A stretch of 64,000 nt of DNA. It comes from Microbulbifer okhotskensis (GTDB taxonomy: Bacteria; Pseudomonadota; Gammaproteobacteria; Pseudomonadales; Cellvibrionaceae). The stretch covers positions 29,601 to 93,600 of the forward strand of contig NZ_JALBWM010000006.1 of NCBI RefSeq assembly GCF_023895975.1. The letters run 5' to 3'. Position numbers and translations under genes: made by a program. Positions 61,390 to 64,000 of the stretch are shown in pieces (position 1 is the first letter of the stretch; each line of letters starts with the position of its first letter). Below the pieces are notes generated by a model. That model ran no database searches, was not told where the DNA came from, and saw nothing but the letters and a program-made list of their open reading frames with translations.

Positions 61390-61938
61390 AGCCCCCCCTT
61401 CGTTTTCTGAGAATACGACCGCTAAAGTACAGTCTTTTGCCAACCATGCACTAAATCATTGTGCTTTAGTGTTACTCCCAAACCCAAACGGATTTGAGCA
61501 ATTTACCCAAGTCCGCCAGCCCCACTGGCAATTGAGCCCATTGACATGGCCCTTTTCGCCAAGCAGGTAGACTGACAAGTCTAAGTCTGCAGTATACCCC
61601 ACCCTCGAAACGGTGCCCGCGTGTATAGTGCGCCTCTATTTTTTCGAATATCTAGCGATCGAATTTTAACGTATGGGTCAAAGTTCCTCTCTGGCAGGCT
61701 TTGCCGGCCGCCGCACCTTCGCTATCATTTCCCAGCCCTATAAATTAGCGGCAGTCACAGGCTGACAACCTACGACAAAAAACCAATGAAGCCCGCATAA
61801 AACCCTGCTTTTAAGCCTTACACCCGCGACAGCCTCCGCCAACCAAAACTAATCCCAGCCTCAAAAAATGTGTACATAGACGTGTACACAAAACGTCTTT
61901 TTATTAGCCTCAAGAAATGTGTACACAAGGACAACGTC
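61390..61938. other. Region between the aminopeptidase and the integrase remnant
   Basis: About 550 bases without a gene. The right end holds a 20-base direct repeat (AGCCTCAAAAAATGTGTACA at 61857-61876 and AGCCTCAAGAAATGTGTACA at 61906-61925) and the palindromic core GTGTACAC (61882-61889). Such repeats near an integrase resemble arm-binding or operator sites. I see no tRNA gene here. Confidence 0.5.
61857..61925 (+). repeat. Direct repeats with GTGTACAC core upstream of integrase remnant
   Basis: Two 20-base copies differing at one base, spaced 49 bases apart start to start, and an intervening GTGTACAC palindrome. They lie 14-80 bases upstream of the integrase start. Confidence 0.75.
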
Positions 61939-62334
61939 ATGGCTTTATCTGACACTTGGCTGAAAGCGAATACTGGCAAGAAGATAGAAAAGCGATTTGA
62001 AAAGGCTGATCGCGATGGCCTTAGCGTGCGGGTCACACCGCAAGGGAAAATCACTTTTCAGCTTCGCTACCGTTACGACAGGAAGGCGGCCCGCATTGAT
62101 CTCGGCTCCTATCCATCATTGACACTCAAAAATGCTCGAGGTGAAGGGCTGCGCCTTAAGGGGAAACTGGAGCAAGGTTATGACCCCAGAGTGGTGAGGC
62201 AGCTGGAAAAGCAAGCGATTTTCAATGCCGACTCTTTAGAGGAACTATTTCTGCAGTGGTACCACTCCTACTGCAAAGAGAATAAGAAAGGGCACCATGA
62301 AATCCTGCGCTCTTTTCAATTGTATGTTTTCCCT
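61939..62334 (+). pseudogene. Truncated tyrosine-recombinase (phage/island integrase) remnant
   Basis: The frame from ATG 61939 encodes about 132 residues of a P4-type integrase: the arm-binding domain (MALSDTWLKANTGKKIEKRF, RVTPQGKITFQLRYRYDRK, RIDLGSYPSLTLKNARG) and the start of the core-binding domain, up to SFQLYVFP. A normal integrase continues for some 260 more residues with the R-H-R-Y catalytic set; here none of it is present. After about 62334 the sequence becomes the 3' end of umuC on the other strand. The gene is therefore broken by a deletion or recombination. Confidence 0.85.
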
Positions 62335-63192
62335 ATGGATCGACTTTACCAGCGATTTTTGAGCCCGCAGTTTCTCCGCCGCCCGGCTCGCGTACAAGGT
62401 GGCAACCTGTAGTATCGGCTGTAAGTCTGTGAGCTTTTCACCAAAGGAGCGGGTGCAATAGATCTGCTTCTTGGCCGGGGGTTCTTCCTCCAGGCCCAGG
62501 CAGGGAATCCCGTTTAGCTCTTCAATAGTACGCTCAATATTCACGTTGATACGGCGGCGCAGGATTTTCGGGTTGGCCTGCGCCAGGTCATAGGCAGTCT
62601 CAATGCCAAAATCCGCGAGGCGCCTGGTGAGGCGTCGGCCAATGCCCCAAACATCATTGACGGCGGTGCGTTGCTGCATCCACTGCCACTTTTCCGGCGT
62701 ATCCAACGCACAGACGCCATCGCACTTGGGGATTTTCTTGGCTGCGCGATTGGCGAGCTTGGCCAGGGTTTTACTGGGGGCAATACCCACTCCCACAGGC
62801 ATACGGATGTTACGCCAGAGAGTGTTACGGATCTTGCGGCCGTAGTCCTGCCAATCCTCCTGCAGCCCGTGAAGGTCCAAAAACATCTCATCGATGCTGT
62901 AGACCTCCACATTGGGGCCGAACTCCCGCAAGGTTGTCATTACCCGGTGGGAGATATCGCCATACAAGGAATAGTTACTGGAGAAGGTCGCCACCCGATG
63001 CTTACGCAGCAGGTGCAGCACCTTAAAGAAGGGCTCGAGGTCTCCGATGCCCAGTAACTTTGCCTCCTTGGAGCGCGCCACCACAAAGCCATCATTGTTA
63101 GAAAGTACCACTACCGGACGCCCGCGCAGGTCGGGCCGAAATATCTGTTCACAGCTGGCGTAACAGCTGTTGCAATCCACCAGTACCAGCAT
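62335..63192 (-). pseudogene. umuC: 3'-truncated UmuC, DNA polymerase V catalytic subunit
   Basis: A Y-family polymerase fragment of about 286 native residues; UmuC is normally about 420. Catalytic parts are present: MLVLVDCNSCYASCEQIFRP with the first Asp, YSIDEMFLDL (S-I-D-E), and GIGRRLTRRLADFG in the thumb. The fragment stops after EKLRAQKSLVKSI; the remaining 30 codons to the stop at 62245 are read through antisense integrase DNA and are not UmuC. The little-finger domain and beta-clamp-binding end are lost, so translesion activity is unlikely. It starts exactly where umuD stops (TGA then ATG). Confidence 0.88.
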
Positions 63193-63582
63193 TCAGTGCG
63201 ATCGGTGGTAGCGCACAGAAGCCTTCACCACCCCCTCCACAATCAGCTCCTGTCCTTCCCAAATAGGGATAGCAGCATACTTGTCATTGGCAGACAGCAG
63301 TCTCCCTTGCTTAAGATCCAGAATCTTGCAGGTGAGTTGGCCATCCAGGGCGACCACAACGACATCACCGCTCACGGGTGTCAGGGAGCGATCGACAATG
63401 AGGATGTCGCGGTCAAAGATGCCTACCCCTTGCATTGAATCGCCATTGGCGCGGGCCATGAAAGTGGCCGGGGGATTGGTGATTAGGTGCTCATCGAGGC
63501 TGAGGGGCTGCTCTTTGTGGTCATCTGCTGGTGAGGGAAAGCCGCAGCTGACGCCGCTGGTGTAGAGTGGGGATAGGTTCAT
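63193..63582 (-). CDS. umuD: UmuD, SOS-cleaved polymerase V subunit
   Basis: A 129-residue LexA/UmuD-type S24 protein that is self-cleaved with RecA help to UmuD' and activates UmuC. The cleavage site is Cys-Gly in SGVSCGFPSPADD, the nucleophilic Ser in ANGDSMQGVG and the general-base Lys in QLTCKILDL. Slightly shorter than E. coli UmuD (139). A LexA box lies 17 bases upstream of ATG 63582. The protein looks intact even though its partner umuC is truncated. Confidence 0.92.
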   Translation of the reverse strand: MNLSPLYTSGVSCGFPSPADDHKEQPLSLDEHLITNPPATFMARANGDSMQGVGIFDRDILIVDRSLTPVSGDVVVVALDGQLTCKILDLKQGRLLSANDKYAAIPIWEGQELIVEGVVKASVRYHRSH

Positions 63583-63598
63583 GTGGGCTCACGGAATA

Positions 63599-63614
63599 CT
63601 GTATATGCATACAG
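63599..63614 (-). promoter_or_regulatory. LexA (SOS) box of umuDC
   Basis: CTGTATATGCATACAG: a perfect CTGT-N8-ACAG gammaproteobacterial SOS box. It lies 17 bases upstream of umuD, where LexA would block transcription. Confidence 0.93.
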
Positions 63615-63727
63615 TCTATTGCTGACACCCTTGGAGGGCAAGTTGCCTGTGCGACTAGGGCGCCGCACAGGCCGTTAAGCTCAGGCTGATTCGGCGCCGC
63701 AACCCCCTTTTGATTCAACCGTATAGA

Positions 63728-63877
63728 TCACCCCCTGAATGCATTGCTCACCTCCTTCCCTATCAACTGTAAAACTGCATCCCTTGCGGCCACATTGGGG
63801 CGGCTTGTGACCCATTCTAAGGCCGTACAAAGGCTACACACCCGTTGTAGTTGCTTGATGTGCGCTCTCATCGGCAT
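63728..63877 (-). CDS. Small protein of 49 residues with a very strong ribosome site
   Basis: On the minus strand AAAGGAGGTGGTTT directly precedes ATG 63877, an unusually good Shine-Dalgarno match. The product begins MPMRAHIKQLQRVCSLCTAL and ends GKEVSNAFRG, 49 residues, helical, with two Cys three residues apart. A second strong site, GGAAGGAGGTGAGCA, precedes a 9-codon frame (63744 to 63715) that overlaps the end of this one. Both point toward umuD. I do not recognise it; it may belong to the integrated element. Confidence 0.5.
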   Translation of the reverse strand: MPMRAHIKQLQRVCSLCTALEWVTSRPNVAARDAVLQLIGKEVSNAFRG

Positions 63878-64000
63878 AAACCACCTCCTTTAAAACCGCG
63901 AATCCATACTGCCGCACCAACTCCATGAACGGCAGCAGTTATCTGGCACTGGTTGCTAGCTGTTTACACCGGCTTTTGACGACAGGCAAGCCAACGCTAC

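Noticed and set aside
63878..64000. Short 30-codon frame beginning MELVRQYGFAVL near the right edge
   Set aside because: No ribosome site and an in-frame stop a few codons before the ATG; it overlaps the better supported 49-codon frame.
1..64000. CRISPR array, rRNA or tRNA genes
   Set aside because: No regularly spaced repeats and no tRNA- or rRNA-like sequence were recognised.

Overview
The window looks like a chromosomal segment of a marine-type gammaproteobacterium. Gene families such as a HolD-like protein next to rimI, BaeSR, OhrR, AlgP, UmuDC with a LexA box, and FTR1-cytochrome c fit Gammaproteobacteria. The many periplasmic, PEGA and TonB-C-terminal proteins suggest the Cellvibrionales, perhaps a Microbulbifer-like organism. 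That placement is inference, because no rRNA or tRNA gene is present.

Layout. 1-4530: a hypothetical exported protein, an HSL-type esterase lacking its usual catalytic Asp, a Yip1-family membrane protein and branched-chain aminotransferase (ilvE). 4531-19756: fourteen same-strand genes, the most interesting part of the window. They encode a TPR/TonB-C-terminal protein, a Ser-rich lipoprotein, a Gly-zipper lipoprotein, a membrane TPR protein, a PEGA/sulfatase-modifying-factor membrane protein, a tiny exported protein, a MotA/TolQ/ExbB channel, a degenerate actin/Hsp70-like protein, two VWA proteins, two more lipoproteins and an M48 lipoprotein metalloprotease. Both VWA proteins start with one Asp-containing transmembrane helix of ExbD/TolR/MotB type followed by a coiled coil. 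I infer a proton-driven 5:2 rotary motor whose two periplasmic arms end in VWA domains, embedded in a larger envelope complex. I do not recognise it as a described system.

19861-32103: housekeeping and catabolism. This part holds acyl-CoA ligase, glycerophosphodiesterase, crotonase, an amidinohydrolase plus M20 ureidohydrolase pair, tryptophan dioxygenase, an orphan ExbD, methylglyoxal synthase, an AlgP/histone-H1-like protein and a glycerate-kinase-like ATPase. A 1.3-kb stretch (28955-30289) has no convincing gene. 32194-37592: an RND efflux pair and a cyclic-nucleotide-binding protein. 37938-45558: a chalcone-isomerase-like/TonB-C-terminal fusion, an M13 peptidase, and two tandem MFS-acyltransferase fusions, the second with its acyltransferase site destroyed.

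45631-53378: FTR1-cytochrome c iron permease divergent from a gpx-ohrR pair, leuA with a possible Leu leader peptide, a HolD-like gene, rimI and a MATE exporter. 53604-59581: two tandem YHYH lipoproteins, a His-rich exported protein and a BaeSR-like two-component system. 59623-61389: an Xaa-Pro aminopeptidase. The right edge is a mobile-element scar: a truncated integrase collides with a 3'-truncated umuC, followed by intact umuD with a LexA box and a small uncatalogued ORF.
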